From Xanthobacteraceae bacterium (GTDB lineage: Bacteria; Pseudomonadota; Alphaproteobacteria; Rhizobiales; Xanthobacteraceae), in the NCBI GenBank assembly GCA_019635585.1, contig JAHBZE010000001.1, forward strand, positions 806,001 through 870,000: 64,000 nucleotides of DNA, read 5' to 3'. Shown piece by piece: positions 25,669 through 34,803 of the stretch; position 1 is the first letter of the stretch; each line of letters begins with the position of its first letter. The position numbers were made by a program, and so were the translations under genes. The notes under the pieces were generated by a model. It did no database searches. It had not been told where the DNA came from and saw only the letters and a list, made by a program, of their open reading frames with translations.

Positions 25669-26340
25669 TTATTCTCCACCGACGCCGGTAATTTTGATTC
25701 CCGCGTCGGGAATTTTATACTTGCGATTAATCCAGATAAGCACCGACGTAAGGCTCTCCGCAACAACAGAGTTTGCGAGTGGTCCGACATCGATTCCTTT
25801 CAATCCAGCGTCGCCTGCCAACGATAAGCCGACCTGTCTTGCGTTGACGTCGTCGCTCGCGACCAGAACGTCGCATTCAATCTCGTAGTTCAGATCCTTC
25901 AACTTGTGCGCCGACACATTCTGAAATGCGGAAACGACCTTCGTTTGTTCGCCCAAGAATTTCTGAACGGCAACGACGCAGGAGTCCGACTCCGGAAGTT
26001 GCACCGTGGATACCTTCGGCGGGACCAACGGCACGGTGACGTCGATCAGCACCTTACCCGCGAGAACATCCTTCAAGCTTTCGACGGTCGAGCGCTGCGC
26101 CGAGAACGGAACGGTCAGCACGACAACATCGGCCTGTTGCACGCCGGCACGGCTTTCCATGCCCTCGACATTCTTTTTCCCGGTGAGCGCATTTATTGCG
26201 TCCACCGTGCTCCGCGCCTTCGATGCATCGCGCGAGCCGATGATCACGCGATGGCCATGAGCGGCCCAGCGCGCAGCGAGGCCGCTGCCTTCGGCGCCGG
26301 TGCCGCCGACGATGCAGATGGTTTTCTTATCTAAACTCAC
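25669..26340 (-). CDS. npdG: NADPH-dependent F420 reductase (F420H2:NADP+ oxidoreductase)
   Basis: A 223-residue protein of the FNO/NpdG family. The N-terminus KTICIVGGTGAEGSGLAARWA and HRVIIGSRD is the NADP-binding Rossmann unit in the form specific to F420-dependent NADP reductases. ADVVVLTVPFSAQ, VLIDVTVPLVPP and VSAFQNVSAHKL follow the same family. The frame opens at 26463, but a GTG at 26340 overlaps the fbiC stop in a GTGA and is preceded by GGGGGA, so I take GTG. Being translationally coupled to FO synthase supports the F420 role: it supplies F420H2 from NADPH. It is the last gene of the 12-gene operon. Confidence 0.9.
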   Translation of the reverse strand: MSLDKKTICIVGGTGAEGSGLAARWAAHGHRVIIGSRDASKARSTVDAINALTGKKNVEGMESRAGVQQADVVVLTVPFSAQRSTVESLKDVLAGKVLIDVTVPLVPPKVSTVQLPESDSCVVAVQKFLGEQTKVVSAFQNVSAHKLKDLNYEIECDVLVASDDVNARQVGLSLAGDAGLKGIDVGPLANSVVAESLTSVLIWINRKYKIPDAGIKITGVGGE

Positions 26341-28760
26341 AATTGTCCCCCAACTTCCAAACTGGTTTTGGCCGCACTGCTTTTTCTTTTGCCTACGAAC
26401 GGATCGAGAATGAGATCCGTCAACGGCGCTGCCTGATAGCTCTTTGCCTGCTGTCCCGGCCACGGCCTTGCGTAAAGAGTACTGCGCTGCTGCGGCGTCC
26501 TGCCCGCGCTTTCGATGAGTTCGTCCATGCTTTTCGGATCGAGTTCCTGCCCATGCTCGGTGCCGGCGGCGCGTGAAATGCTCTCGTTCATCAGCGTGCC
26601 GCCAAGATCATTGGCTCCGCCTTGCAGCAAGGCGCGTGCGCCGGCGGGGCCGACTTTCACCCATGATGCCTGAATGTTCGTAACAAGCGGATGCAGCGTC
26701 AGCCGGGCGATCGCATGCATCAGCCGCACCTCGCGCCATGTCGGACCTTTCCGCGCCTGCCCGCGAAGCGACATCGGCGCTTCCATATGTACGAAAGGAA
26801 GTGCCACGAATTCGGTGAGACCTCCCGTCTCGGCTTGCAAGTTGCGCAACGTCAATAGATGCTTCGCCCAGCTCACCGGCGTCTCCATGTGGCCGAACAT
26901 GATGGTCGACGTCGTCGGCAGGCCGCAGCGATGCGCCGTTCCGATCACCGACAGCCATTGCTGCGTATTGATCTTGTCGGCACAGATCACGCGGCGAACG
27001 TCATCGTGGAGGATTTCCGCCGCCGTACCCGGTAAGGAACCAAGCCCTTCGTCACGCAGCATCCGCAGGAACCGCTCGACCGGAATATTAAGCGTCGCCG
27101 CTCCCTGCGTTACCTCGAGCGGCGAGAACGCGTGAACGTGCATCTCGGGCACTTCGCACTTCACCGCTCTTACGAGATCGAGATAGGTCTGGCCGGTATA
27201 GTGCGGATTGATGCCGCCCTGCATGCAGACTTCGGTGGCGCCCCGCTCCCACGCTTCGCGCGCGCGTCGGGCCACTTCCGAGAGCGAAATATCGTACGGC
27301 TTACCGCGCAGGTGATCGTGGCTTTTACCCTTCGAGAAGGCGCAGAAGCTGCAACGATAGAGGCAGACGTTGGTGTAGTTGATATTCCGGTTGACGACAT
27401 AGCGGACGACATCGCCGCTCATCTTTCGACGCAATTCATCAGCGGCCGCAGCGATTTCCTCGACGGCTGCGTCCCGCGCGCCGAACAGCCTGACGACATC
27501 TTTCTCCGCAAGACGCTCGCCAGCTGAAGCGCGGTTCAGGAGATCGTCGAACCGGTGCGACGGATTTCGGGAGATCGAAGACGCCGGAATCGAAACCAGC
27601 GCGCCCGGCGCCCAATCGTCCTCTCGTGCGATGCCATTGCTATCCACCAGATGAAGCGCGCGGCGATGAACTTCAGGGTTCAGCCATTCGGGGCAAATAT
27701 ATTCCGGGTAAGCCGCGAGGCGCGGTACGAGCGAAAAGCCTGCCTTCTCGGTTTCGTTGCGAAGCATCGCGATCGCGGGCCAGGCCGCTTCGGGATTGAC
27801 GTGATCGACCGTCACCGGAGAAACGCCGCCCCAATCGTTGATGCCGGCCTCCAACAGCGCCGGATAATTCGAGTAACTCAGGTTCGGCGGAACCTGAATG
27901 TTCATTTCACCGCCGAGCACGATGCGCGCCGCTGCCGCCGTCCAGAGCAGATCGTCGAGATCTGGCTCATCGTTACCGGCGAAGCGCGTCGCGGCTTTGG
28001 CACGGAAGTTCTGGACGATGATTTCCTGAATGTGCCCATATTGACGGTGGAGATCGCGTAGCACGAGCAGCGACTGAATGCGCTCGAGCCGCGTCTCACC
28101 GATGCCGATCAGAATGCCGCTGGTGAACGGTACTTTGTGCCGTCCGGCCGCGGCAATCATGTCCAGCCGGACCGCCGGGTCTTTATCCGGCGATCCGAAA
28201 TGCGCGCCGCCACGCTCGCACAGGCGTTGCGAGATCGACTCCAGCATGATCCCTTGCGAAACGCTGACGTCCCGGAAGCCCGCGATTTCGTCTTCCGTCA
28301 TGACGCCCGCGTTCACATGCGGCAGCAGCGTCGTCTCCTTCAGGACAAGCTCGCACATCGCGCGCAGATATTCGTGCGTGGTCGCGTAACCGAGCGCCGC
28401 CAGCACCTCGCGCGCCGCCGCGTAACGCAATTCGGGCTTGTCGCCGAGCGTGAACAACGCTTCCGTGCATCCCGCGCGCTCGCCGGCTTTTGCGATTCTC
28501 AGCACTTCGTCCGGCGAAAGGTACGCGGATTTCAGGTGGCGCGGTGTCTTCGCAAAGGTGCAATAGCCGCAAGTGTCGCGGCAAAGCTGCGTCAGCGGGA
28601 TGAACACCTTGCGCGAATAGGAAATGTTGTGGCCGTGATGTTCGCGGGCAAGGTGCGACGCCTCACCAAGAAGATTAGCGAGCGGTACGGCTTCGAACCG
28701 CGAAAGCAGCGCTCTTGCTTCGCCGATCGCGTAGTCCTGCAATTTCGCCTTCTCGAACAT
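26337..28760 (-). CDS. fbiC: Bifunctional FO synthase (CofG-CofH fusion, FbiC)
   Basis: An 807-residue fusion of two radical-SAM enzymes that make FO (7,8-didemethyl-8-hydroxy-5-deazariboflavin), the chromophore of coenzyme F420. The N-terminal CofG half has its 4Fe-4S motif CRDTCGYC (Cys60, 64, 67); the C-terminal CofH half has CLYRCSFC (Cys466, 470, 473). Other conserved pieces are YGHIQEIIVQNFRAK and INDWGGVSPVT in CofG, and CMQGGINPHYTGQTYLDL and MFGHMETP in CofH. Length and domain order match actinobacterial FbiC. It starts at ATG 28760, ten bases after the aspartase gene, and its stop overlaps npdG. F420 genes are uncommon in proteobacteria. Confidence 0.97.
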   Translation of the reverse strand: MFEKAKLQDYAIGEARALLSRFEAVPLANLLGEASHLAREHHGHNISYSRKVFIPLTQLCRDTCGYCTFAKTPRHLKSAYLSPDEVLRIAKAGERAGCTEALFTLGDKPELRYAAAREVLAALGYATTHEYLRAMCELVLKETTLLPHVNAGVMTEDEIAGFRDVSVSQGIMLESISQRLCERGGAHFGSPDKDPAVRLDMIAAAGRHKVPFTSGILIGIGETRLERIQSLLVLRDLHRQYGHIQEIIVQNFRAKAATRFAGNDEPDLDDLLWTAAAARIVLGGEMNIQVPPNLSYSNYPALLEAGINDWGGVSPVTVDHVNPEAAWPAIAMLRNETEKAGFSLVPRLAAYPEYICPEWLNPEVHRRALHLVDSNGIAREDDWAPGALVSIPASSISRNPSHRFDDLLNRASAGERLAEKDVVRLFGARDAAVEEIAAAADELRRKMSGDVVRYVVNRNINYTNVCLYRCSFCAFSKGKSHDHLRGKPYDISLSEVARRAREAWERGATEVCMQGGINPHYTGQTYLDLVRAVKCEVPEMHVHAFSPLEVTQGAATLNIPVERFLRMLRDEGLGSLPGTAAEILHDDVRRVICADKINTQQWLSVIGTAHRCGLPTTSTIMFGHMETPVSWAKHLLTLRNLQAETGGLTEFVALPFVHMEAPMSLRGQARKGPTWREVRLMHAIARLTLHPLVTNIQASWVKVGPAGARALLQGGANDLGGTLMNESISRAAGTEHGQELDPKSMDELIESAGRTPQQRSTLYARPWPGQQAKSYQAAPLTDLILDPFVGKRKSSAAKTSLEVGGQL

Positions 28761-28770
28761 CGTCGACCTC

Positions 28771-30216
28771 TTATTCCGCGCGCGCCGGCTTTGTCATCGC
28801 ATCCGCCGAAAGCACCTGCCTGATTACCTCAGGACTCAGTAGCCCCTCTTCCAGAACGAGTTCCGCGATCCGCCGCCGCTCGGTCAACGCTCGCTTTGCG
28901 ATCCTTGCCGAAGTTTCATAGCCGATTAAAGGCGCAAGCGCCGTCGCCAATCCTACGCTCGTTTCCGCAACTTCCCTGCAACGGGCTTCGTCGGCCTCGA
29001 TCCCCGTGATGCAGCGGTCTGTCAGCGTCGTTGCGCCCGCTGTGAGGTATCGAAGCGACGACAAGATGCAATAGCCGATTGTGGGCTCGAATGCGTTCAG
29101 CTGTAGCTGTCCGCTCTCGGCGCACATTGTCACGGTGACGTCATGACCGATAACCAGATACGCGATCTGGCTCACGACTTCGGGAATCACCGGGTTCACT
29201 TTTCCCGGCATAATCGAGGAACCTGCCTGCACCGCCGGGAGTCTGATCTCCGCGAAGCCCGCGCGCGGACCGCTCGCGAGCAAGCGCAGATCGTTGCAAA
29301 CCTTGGAAAGTTTCACAGCGACGCGCTTCAGCACGCCGGAAAACAGTACGAAGGCGCCCATGTCTGAGGTCGCCTCGATTAGGTCGCTTGCCTGAATGAT
29401 CGCGTAGCCGCTCAATGTCGAAAGCTCCACGATCGCAACTTCGGCATAGCGCGCACGTGCATTCAGACCGGTCCCGATTGCCGTACCTCCGAGATTGACC
29501 TCCTGAAAGAGCCGCGAGGCCTCGCGAAGACGATCGATGTCTTCGCGGATTGTTACAGCGAACGCCTTAAACTCCTGCCCGAGCGTCATCGGCACCGCTT
29601 CCTGAAGCTGGGTGCGCCCGATTTTCAGGATATGCGCGAATTCAACGCCCTTACGCTCCATCGACATGGCCAGACGCTCGAGCGCCGTAAGCAATGGCTC
29701 TGCCGCAAAAAGGATCGCGAGCCGGAGCGCGGTCGGATAGGCGTCGTTTGTCGATTGCGACATGTTCACGTCGTCGTGCGGAGAGACGATGCCGTAGTCG
29801 CCTCTCGCACCGCCCAGCGCCTCGATCGCGAGGTTTGCTATGACCTCGTTCGCATTCATGTTCGTGGATGTGCCGGCGCCGCCCTGAATCATGTCGACGG
29901 AGAACTGTGTCTTCAGCGCTGGCTCCGCAATGATCCGGTTGCAGGCCAGTTCGATGGCCTCGGCTTTCGTGGTCGTGAGCGCGCCCACTTTCTCGTTCGC
30001 GCGGCCCGCCGCAAGTTTAACGAGCACTAGCGCACGGACCAGCTCGGGAAAACTGCCGACCGGAACTCCAGTGATCGGAAAATTATGAAGCGCGCGCTCG
30101 GTATGAATTCCCCAATACTGGCTTGCATTAATGTCAAGTTCGCCGAGCGAGTCCTGCTCGCGCCTTAACGATCTAGGTGTGGCGTCCAGCTGCCCAACAT
30201 TCTTGACATCGCTCAT
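28771..30216 (-). CDS. aspA: Aspartate ammonia-lyase (aspartase)
   Basis: A 481-residue member of the fumarase/aspartase superfamily. AGTSTNMNANEV (114-125), SQSTNDAYPTA (153-163) and the flexible SS loop AGSSIMPGKVNPVIPE (331-346, catalytic Ser333/334) are present. The overall sequence reads as AspA rather than class II fumarase, although the two are hard to separate. It would deaminate aspartate to fumarate and ammonia. It lies five bases after the MoaD/ThiS-like gene and ten bases before fbiC in one operon. With peptidase E upstream it suggests that an aspartyl compound is a product of the pathway. Confidence 0.87.
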   Translation of the reverse strand: MSDVKNVGQLDATPRSLRREQDSLGELDINASQYWGIHTERALHNFPITGVPVGSFPELVRALVLVKLAAGRANEKVGALTTTKAEAIELACNRIIAEPALKTQFSVDMIQGGAGTSTNMNANEVIANLAIEALGGARGDYGIVSPHDDVNMSQSTNDAYPTALRLAILFAAEPLLTALERLAMSMERKGVEFAHILKIGRTQLQEAVPMTLGQEFKAFAVTIREDIDRLREASRLFQEVNLGGTAIGTGLNARARYAEVAIVELSTLSGYAIIQASDLIEATSDMGAFVLFSGVLKRVAVKLSKVCNDLRLLASGPRAGFAEIRLPAVQAGSSIMPGKVNPVIPEVVSQIAYLVIGHDVTVTMCAESGQLQLNAFEPTIGYCILSSLRYLTAGATTLTDRCITGIEADEARCREVAETSVGLATALAPLIGYETSARIAKRALTERRRIAELVLEEGLLSPEVIRQVLSADAMTKPARAE

Positions 30217-30221
30217 TGCTT

Positions 30222-30458
30222 CTAGCCGCCTGAAAGTTGCGAGTAGCAGTCGATCTCGTCGCCGTCCTGCAGTTTATGTTCGCCTAGGCGCAGCGTGCCG
30301 TTGACGGAAACGATCCACGCTTTGTTTTTGGCGCCGATAGAATTGAGAAATTCATTCACGTCCGCGCCCGGCGCGAGCTGCACGTCGCACTTGCCTTCCG
30401 GGTCGTCTACGATGAGACGAAGAAGGCCGTGCAATCTTCCATGAACCAGAATGTTCAT
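30222..30458 (-). CDS. MoaD/ThiS-like ubiquitin-fold protein
   Basis: A 78-residue beta-grasp protein ending in Gly-Gly (QLSGG), the C-terminus that is adenylated and thiocarboxylated in MoaD and ThiS. EFLNSIGAKNKAWIVSVNGTL and LQDGDEIDCYSQLSGG match this fold. It overlaps the Mo-hydroxylase large subunit by ATGA and precedes aspA. No MoeB/ThiF-type activator or MoaE is nearby. It may feed sulfur to the molybdopterin cofactor or to a specific modification for the adjacent hydroxylase; that is inference from position. Confidence 0.82.
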   Translation of the reverse strand: MNILVHGRLHGLLRLIVDDPEGKCDVQLAPGADVNEFLNSIGAKNKAWIVSVNGTLRLGEHKLQDGDEIDCYSQLSGG

Positions 30459-32737
30459 TTCCCCGTTTCGGAAACCTCCGTCAGGGTTCGTACGATCTTT
30501 TCGGCCGTAATCGGCAGCGTCTGTATGCGCGCCGATACTGCCGACGCAATCGCGTTCGCGATCGTCGCCGGCGGGTGGATAACCGGCGGCTCGCCTACGC
30601 CTTTGGCACCGTATGGTCCGACCTTGCTCGGCGACTCGACGATAAAAGAGCGGATGTTCGGCGCGTCCATCGCCGTCGGCATCTTGTAATCGGTAAGACC
30701 CGGATTGCGGACGATACCGTTCTCGTAAACGATCTCCTCGCTCAGCGCCTGACCGATGCCCTGCACGACGCCGCCTTCGATCTGCCCTTCGATGTAGGTC
30801 GGGTTGATCGCGCGCCCGACGTCCTGCACCACGACGTAATCGTGGATCTTGACCTCACCAGTTTCCGCGTCGACCGACAGGTCAACCGCATGAGCGTGGA
30901 AGCTCGGCGAGTTGATCGCGGTAATTACCATATTTTCCGTCCGCTCCTTGTCGTGAAGCGTCGGCGGAGCGATGAAAGTGCCGTGCGCGATCAGACCGCC
31001 CTGGCTCGTCTGTGCGATCGCGGCTATTTCCTTCAGCGTAAGCGATTTGTCGCCGAATTTCGCGACGCCGTTCTCGATCTCGATTTCTTCGGGCTTGGCG
31101 GACAACTGCTTCGCCGCGATCTCCTTCATCCGCTGATGAAGTTTGCCGACCGCGTCGATACAAGCATTGCCGACGGCGAATGCCGTTCTGCTGCCCTGCG
31201 CGCCGTAGTCAAACGGCGTCGAGGCGGTATCGCCGCTGACGATCTGGATGCTGCCGAGTTCGACACCGAGCGCTTCGGCGAGAACCTGCGCGGCTCCCGT
31301 CAAAGCAGCGGTTCCGATTTCCGCACAACCGGTATTGAGAAATACCTGCCCGTCCGGCCCGACCTTTACGTACACGCCGGAAGAACCCGATGTAGTCGTC
31401 CACCACGCGCAGGCAATGCCCTTGCCGCGCCCCGGCTCCGGTCTGCGATCCTTCCAGCCGATCGCATCGGCCGCTTTCAGGAGACACTCCTCGAGGCTCA
31501 CGCTTTCAAGCTTCTGCCCGTTCGGCGCCAGATCGCCTTCGCGAACGATGTTGCGCAGACGGAATTCCAGCGGATCGATGCCAAGCGCATCGGCGATGAT
31601 GTCCATCTGCGACTCGACCGCGAAGTTGCCTTGCGGCCCGGCGGGCGCGCGGAACGAACCGGTCGGAGTCTTGTTCGTGTAAACCGAACGGCTTTCCAGA
31701 CGCAGGTTCGGAATCTTATACGGGCCTGCAAGCATCAGCATCACGCTCGACGCGACACCAACGCCCGAACCAGATGTCGCGCCGGTATCGACCAAGATGC
31801 TCGCGGCCTTCGCGAGAATCTTGCCCTCCTTGGTAACGCCGGTCGTAAGATCGATGACCAACGGCTGACGAGGTAACGCCGCAGTCATTTCCTCCTCGCA
31901 GGACGAGACGAATTTCACCGGCCTCCCGACTTTCAGCGCGGCGGCAGCGGCATAATGTTCGACGCCGAGCCGCAACTTCCCGCCGAAGCCTCCGCCAATC
32001 ACAGTTACGTTCACACGTACCTGTGACGGTGTGATCTTGAAAATCTCCGCGAGGGTCGCCTGCGCTTCGAACGGCAATTGTGTATTCGACCAGACATGGA
32101 GCTGTTTTCCGTCCGCCCAATGCGCGATCGCCGCACGCGGCTCGGTGTAGCCGGGATGAACGATGTTTGTGACGAAACGATGCGTGAAGACGCGATCGGA
32201 TTTCTTCAAGGCTTTATCGACGTCGCCGAGGACCAGACGCGCCTGGTTCGTGATGTTGCCCTGCCGCTTCACCGTCGGAACGGCTTTGTATTCCTGCCAA
32301 CCCGGATGAACCAACGGCGCGTCGGCCTTCACGGCGTCTTCGGTCGTGAAGACAGCCGCTTGTTCCTTATATTCGACCCTGACGGCTTTCGCCGCAGCCT
32401 CAGCTTCCTCGGCAGTACGCGCGACGACGGCGGCAACCGGTTGGCCGACAAAGTTGACGCGCTTCGACGCGAAGACTTCCATGTCCTTCACGAACGAACC
32501 GTAGCGCTGCGCGGGAATATCGGCCGCCGTCACGACTTCATAGACGCCGGGCATGGCTAGCGCTTCTTCGATCTCGACCGAAAGAATTTCTCCGCTGGCG
32601 ATCGTGCTGTGCACAAGCTTGCCGTGCAGCATCCCCTGCATTGCGAAATCAGTGCCGTAGATAGCCTTTCCGCTTACCTTGCCGCGTGCATCGAGCCGCG
32701 GAAAGGATTTTCCGATGACGCGAAACGGAGAGTTCAT
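30455..32737 (-). CDS. Mo-hydroxylase (xanthine dehydrogenase family) molybdopterin-binding large subunit
   Basis: A 760-residue CoxL/XdhB-type catalytic subunit. GKSFPRLDARGKVSGKAIY is the family N-terminus, IGGGFGGKLRLGVEHYAA and TGSFRAPAGPQGNFAVESQMD are molybdopterin-contact regions, and YGAKGVGEPPVIHP near the C-terminus carries the catalytic Glu. The AYxCSFR selenium/copper loop of true CO dehydrogenase is not seen, so this is a hydroxylase of an aromatic or N-heterocyclic substrate rather than CODH. It overlaps the 2Fe-2S subunit upstream and the MoaD-like gene downstream by 4 bases each. Confidence 0.94.
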   Translation of the reverse strand: MNSPFRVIGKSFPRLDARGKVSGKAIYGTDFAMQGMLHGKLVHSTIASGEILSVEIEEALAMPGVYEVVTAADIPAQRYGSFVKDMEVFASKRVNFVGQPVAAVVARTAEEAEAAAKAVRVEYKEQAAVFTTEDAVKADAPLVHPGWQEYKAVPTVKRQGNITNQARLVLGDVDKALKKSDRVFTHRFVTNIVHPGYTEPRAAIAHWADGKQLHVWSNTQLPFEAQATLAEIFKITPSQVRVNVTVIGGGFGGKLRLGVEHYAAAAALKVGRPVKFVSSCEEEMTAALPRQPLVIDLTTGVTKEGKILAKAASILVDTGATSGSGVGVASSVMLMLAGPYKIPNLRLESRSVYTNKTPTGSFRAPAGPQGNFAVESQMDIIADALGIDPLEFRLRNIVREGDLAPNGQKLESVSLEECLLKAADAIGWKDRRPEPGRGKGIACAWWTTTSGSSGVYVKVGPDGQVFLNTGCAEIGTAALTGAAQVLAEALGVELGSIQIVSGDTASTPFDYGAQGSRTAFAVGNACIDAVGKLHQRMKEIAAKQLSAKPEEIEIENGVAKFGDKSLTLKEIAAIAQTSQGGLIAHGTFIAPPTLHDKERTENMVITAINSPSFHAHAVDLSVDAETGEVKIHDYVVVQDVGRAINPTYIEGQIEGGVVQGIGQALSEEIVYENGIVRNPGLTDYKMPTAMDAPNIRSFIVESPSKVGPYGAKGVGEPPVIHPPATIANAIASAVSARIQTLPITAEKIVRTLTEVSETGK

Positions 32738-33222
32738 GCGCGCTCTCCCTGTTGCGAAAGGCGCTGTGCGGCGGCCATAATCGCATCCACGATCTTCTGA
32801 TAACCTGTGCAGCGGCAGAGCGTGCCCGCGATCGCCTCGCGCACGGATTCGCGCGTCGGGCGCGGGTTCTCATCCAGAAACGCTTTCGCCGTCATGATCA
32901 TGCCGGGAATGCAGTAGCCACATTGTACCGCGCCGAATTCGATGAATGCTTCCTGCAGAGGATGCAGCGCGGCACCCTCGGCTAGACCCTCTACCGTTGC
33001 TACCTGCCGGCCCTGACATTGCGCCGCCAACACGGTGCAGGACGCTACCGACTTGCCGTCGAGCACGACCGTGCATACGCCGCACTCGGCTTCAAGGCAG
33101 TTGGTCTTCGTTCCGGTCAACTCGAGTTCGTCGCGCAGAACGTCGAGCAGCGAATAATGAGCGGGAATGGAAAGCCGGTGCCGGCGTCCGTTCACGGTAA
33201 GATCAAGCTGCACTTCTGTCAT
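32734..33222 (-). CDS. Mo-hydroxylase 2Fe-2S subunit
   Basis: A 162-residue two-cluster ferredoxin-like subunit (CoxS type). The plant-ferredoxin cluster uses NCLEAECGVC (Cys42, 47, 50) plus Cys62 in ASC; the second, helical cluster uses QCGYCIPGM and LCRCTGY. It passes electrons from the molybdenum centre to the FAD subunit. It overlaps the FAD subunit by 20 bases upstream and the large subunit by 4 bases downstream, giving the order M-S-L typical of Cox-type operons. Confidence 0.95.
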   Translation of the reverse strand: MTEVQLDLTVNGRRHRLSIPAHYSLLDVLRDELELTGTKTNCLEAECGVCTVVLDGKSVASCTVLAAQCQGRQVATVEGLAEGAALHPLQEAFIEFGAVQCGYCIPGMIMTAKAFLDENPRPTRESVREAIAGTLCRCTGYQKIVDAIMAAAQRLSQQGERA

Positions 33223-34090
33223 CGTTCAGTTCCGAAATTCGATTCCAACTCAGTTCGACAACACGGCGCGCATAGACGCCGGCGAGATGGCGGCGAAAAC
33301 TTGCTGATGCGCGCACGTCATCGATCGGCGAAGCCGCAGCGGCGGCAAGCATGCCTGTCTCCTCCAGAACGTCTTTCGAGAGCACTTTGCCCTCCAGAAA
33401 CTTTTCCGCTTCCGTCAAGCGGATCGCTTTGGGACCGGCCGCACCCATCGCGAGCCGCACATCCGTCATCTTGCCGTCGGGCGACGCCGAGACGACACCG
33501 GCCATCGCTACGATCGAAATCTCCATCGCGCGGCGGCGTCCGCCCTTGAGAAACGTGGACGAAAATTTTTGCGCGGGCGCCGCGAATGCGATTTCGGTCA
33601 TTACTTCATCACTTGCCCGCACCGTCTTGCGGGGGCCTTCAATGAAGTTCGCAAGCGGAACGACGCGGCGGCCTTCGCTGCCGGCTAGCGCGACTTCCGC
33701 ATTGAGACAAAGCAGAATCGGCACCATGTCGGCGGCGGGCGAGGCATTGCAGAGGTTGCCGCCGACCGTCGCGACGTTGCGCACCTGATGGCCGCCGATC
33801 ACGCAAGCGCTTTCGCGCAGCGCTTCCAGCGCCCCTGCGAACCGGATTTCCCTTTCGATCTGACGGTGCGTGACTAGCGAACCGAGAGAAAAGTTCGGCC
33901 CAGTTCCCTTGATCTCGCCAAATCCGGGAATCTGCTGCAGGTTGATGACTGCTTCGGGCCAGGCTCCCGATTTGCGTGCCTGAATGATGAGATCGGTGCC
34001 GCCTGCGATAAACCGCGCAGCACCGCCTCTGGCTTTCGCCATTGTCACTGCATCCTGCAACGTTTGCGGCGCCAGAAATTCCAGTTTCAT
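33203..34090 (-). CDS. Mo-hydroxylase FAD-binding medium subunit
   Basis: A 295-residue CoxM-type FAD protein. ARFIAGGTDLIIQAR (residues ~25-39) and NVATVGGNLCNASPAADMVP are the two FAD pyrophosphate-binding motifs. VVPLANFIEGPRKT and the C-terminal CO_deh_flav_C domain follow. It starts at ATG 34090, 23 bases after the peptidase E gene, so it continues the same operon. No extra cysteine-rich loop is present here, unlike the FAD part of the fused enzyme at 41849-45226. Confidence 0.93.
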   Translation of the reverse strand: MKLEFLAPQTLQDAVTMAKARGGAARFIAGGTDLIIQARKSGAWPEAVINLQQIPGFGEIKGTGPNFSLGSLVTHRQIEREIRFAGALEALRESACVIGGHQVRNVATVGGNLCNASPAADMVPILLCLNAEVALAGSEGRRVVPLANFIEGPRKTVRASDEVMTEIAFAAPAQKFSSTFLKGGRRRAMEISIVAMAGVVSASPDGKMTDVRLAMGAAGPKAIRLTEAEKFLEGKVLSKDVLEETGMLAAAAASPIDDVRASASFRRHLAGVYARRVVELSWNRISELNDDRSAA

Positions 34091-34113
34091 TTATTGTCTA
34101 CTCCTCGCTGCGT

Positions 34114-34803
34114 TTAATTCAGCGAAAACTCCGTGCCTGCCGGCAGCCATTGCGGTTTGCCGCCGCGCACGAACATCCGCGCGCGGCCCTGTCCGACTAC
34201 CGTTGCCTTGCCGCCCTCGACTTGGATCGCCGTCTGCTCCTCGATTCCGAGCACCGGAATGAAGTTACAATTCAGGTATTCAGCGATGCGTTGGTCGCGC
34301 GTTTCACTGCCCGGCGCCATCGCGGGATCCGCCTCCTGATAATGCGGGTTGATCGCCCAGGGCACGAGCGCCATGCCGGTGAATTCGGTCGCGCCGACGA
34401 CATTCCAGTCGTTCGTCGCGAGAATGTTCGGCGCGGCGATGTTCGTGCCCGCGCTCGTCCCGATATAGGGCATGCCGTTACGAACACGCTCGGCAAGTCT
34501 TTGCAGCAGTCCGTGCTGGCGAAGGCGGCTGATAAGCGCATAGGTATTTCCGCCGCCGACGAAAATAGCTTCCGCCTGATCGAGTTTGCGGAACGCGTCA
34601 ATGTCGAGCTTCAGATGATCGGTCGCAAGCCCCTTGCCGGCGAGCGCTTTCGCCGCGTGGCCATAGCGCTCGTCTTCGTCGCCGAGTCGCGCAGCTGTGA
34701 CATAGGTTACCCGCGCACATCCGGCGAGGAATGAGCGGATCATCTCGCCGCAATGCTCGAGGAACGGCGTCCCCGAATTGCTGATGAGAAGCATACGGCT
34801 CAT
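34114..34803 (-). CDS. pepE: Peptidase E (aspartyl dipeptidase, family S51)-like
   Basis: A 229-residue member of family S51. IFVGGGNTYALISRL (80-94) and IGTSAGTNIAAP (114-125) with nucleophile Ser117 are the hallmark motifs, and MALVPWAINPHYQEAD contains the catalytic His region. S51 enzymes cleave Asp-X dipeptides or related isoaspartyl bonds. The start is ATG 34803, overlapping the ABC ATPase stop by ATGA. Together with aspartase in the same operon it suggests release of aspartate from an N-aspartyl compound followed by deamination to fumarate. Confidence 0.9.
   Translation of the reverse strand: MSRMLLISNSGTPFLEHCGEMIRSFLAGCARVTYVTAARLGDEDERYGHAAKALAGKGLATDHLKLDIDAFRKLDQAEAIFVGGGNTYALISRLRQHGLLQRLAERVRNGMPYIGTSAGTNIAAPNILATNDWNVVGATEFTGMALVPWAINPHYQEADPAMAPGSETRDQRIAEYLNCNFIPVLGIEEQTAIQVEGGKATVVGQGRARMFVRGGKPQWLPAGTEFSLN

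Noticed and set aside
25479-25790. Minus-strand frame (103 codons) after npdG
   Set aside because: Overlaps the well-supported npdG 3' end in another frame; Arg/Ser-rich and unlike any family.
30455-32737. True aerobic CO dehydrogenase
   Set aside because: The AYxCSFR active-site loop of form I CoxL is not found in any of the three large subunits; they read as general Mo-hydroxylases.
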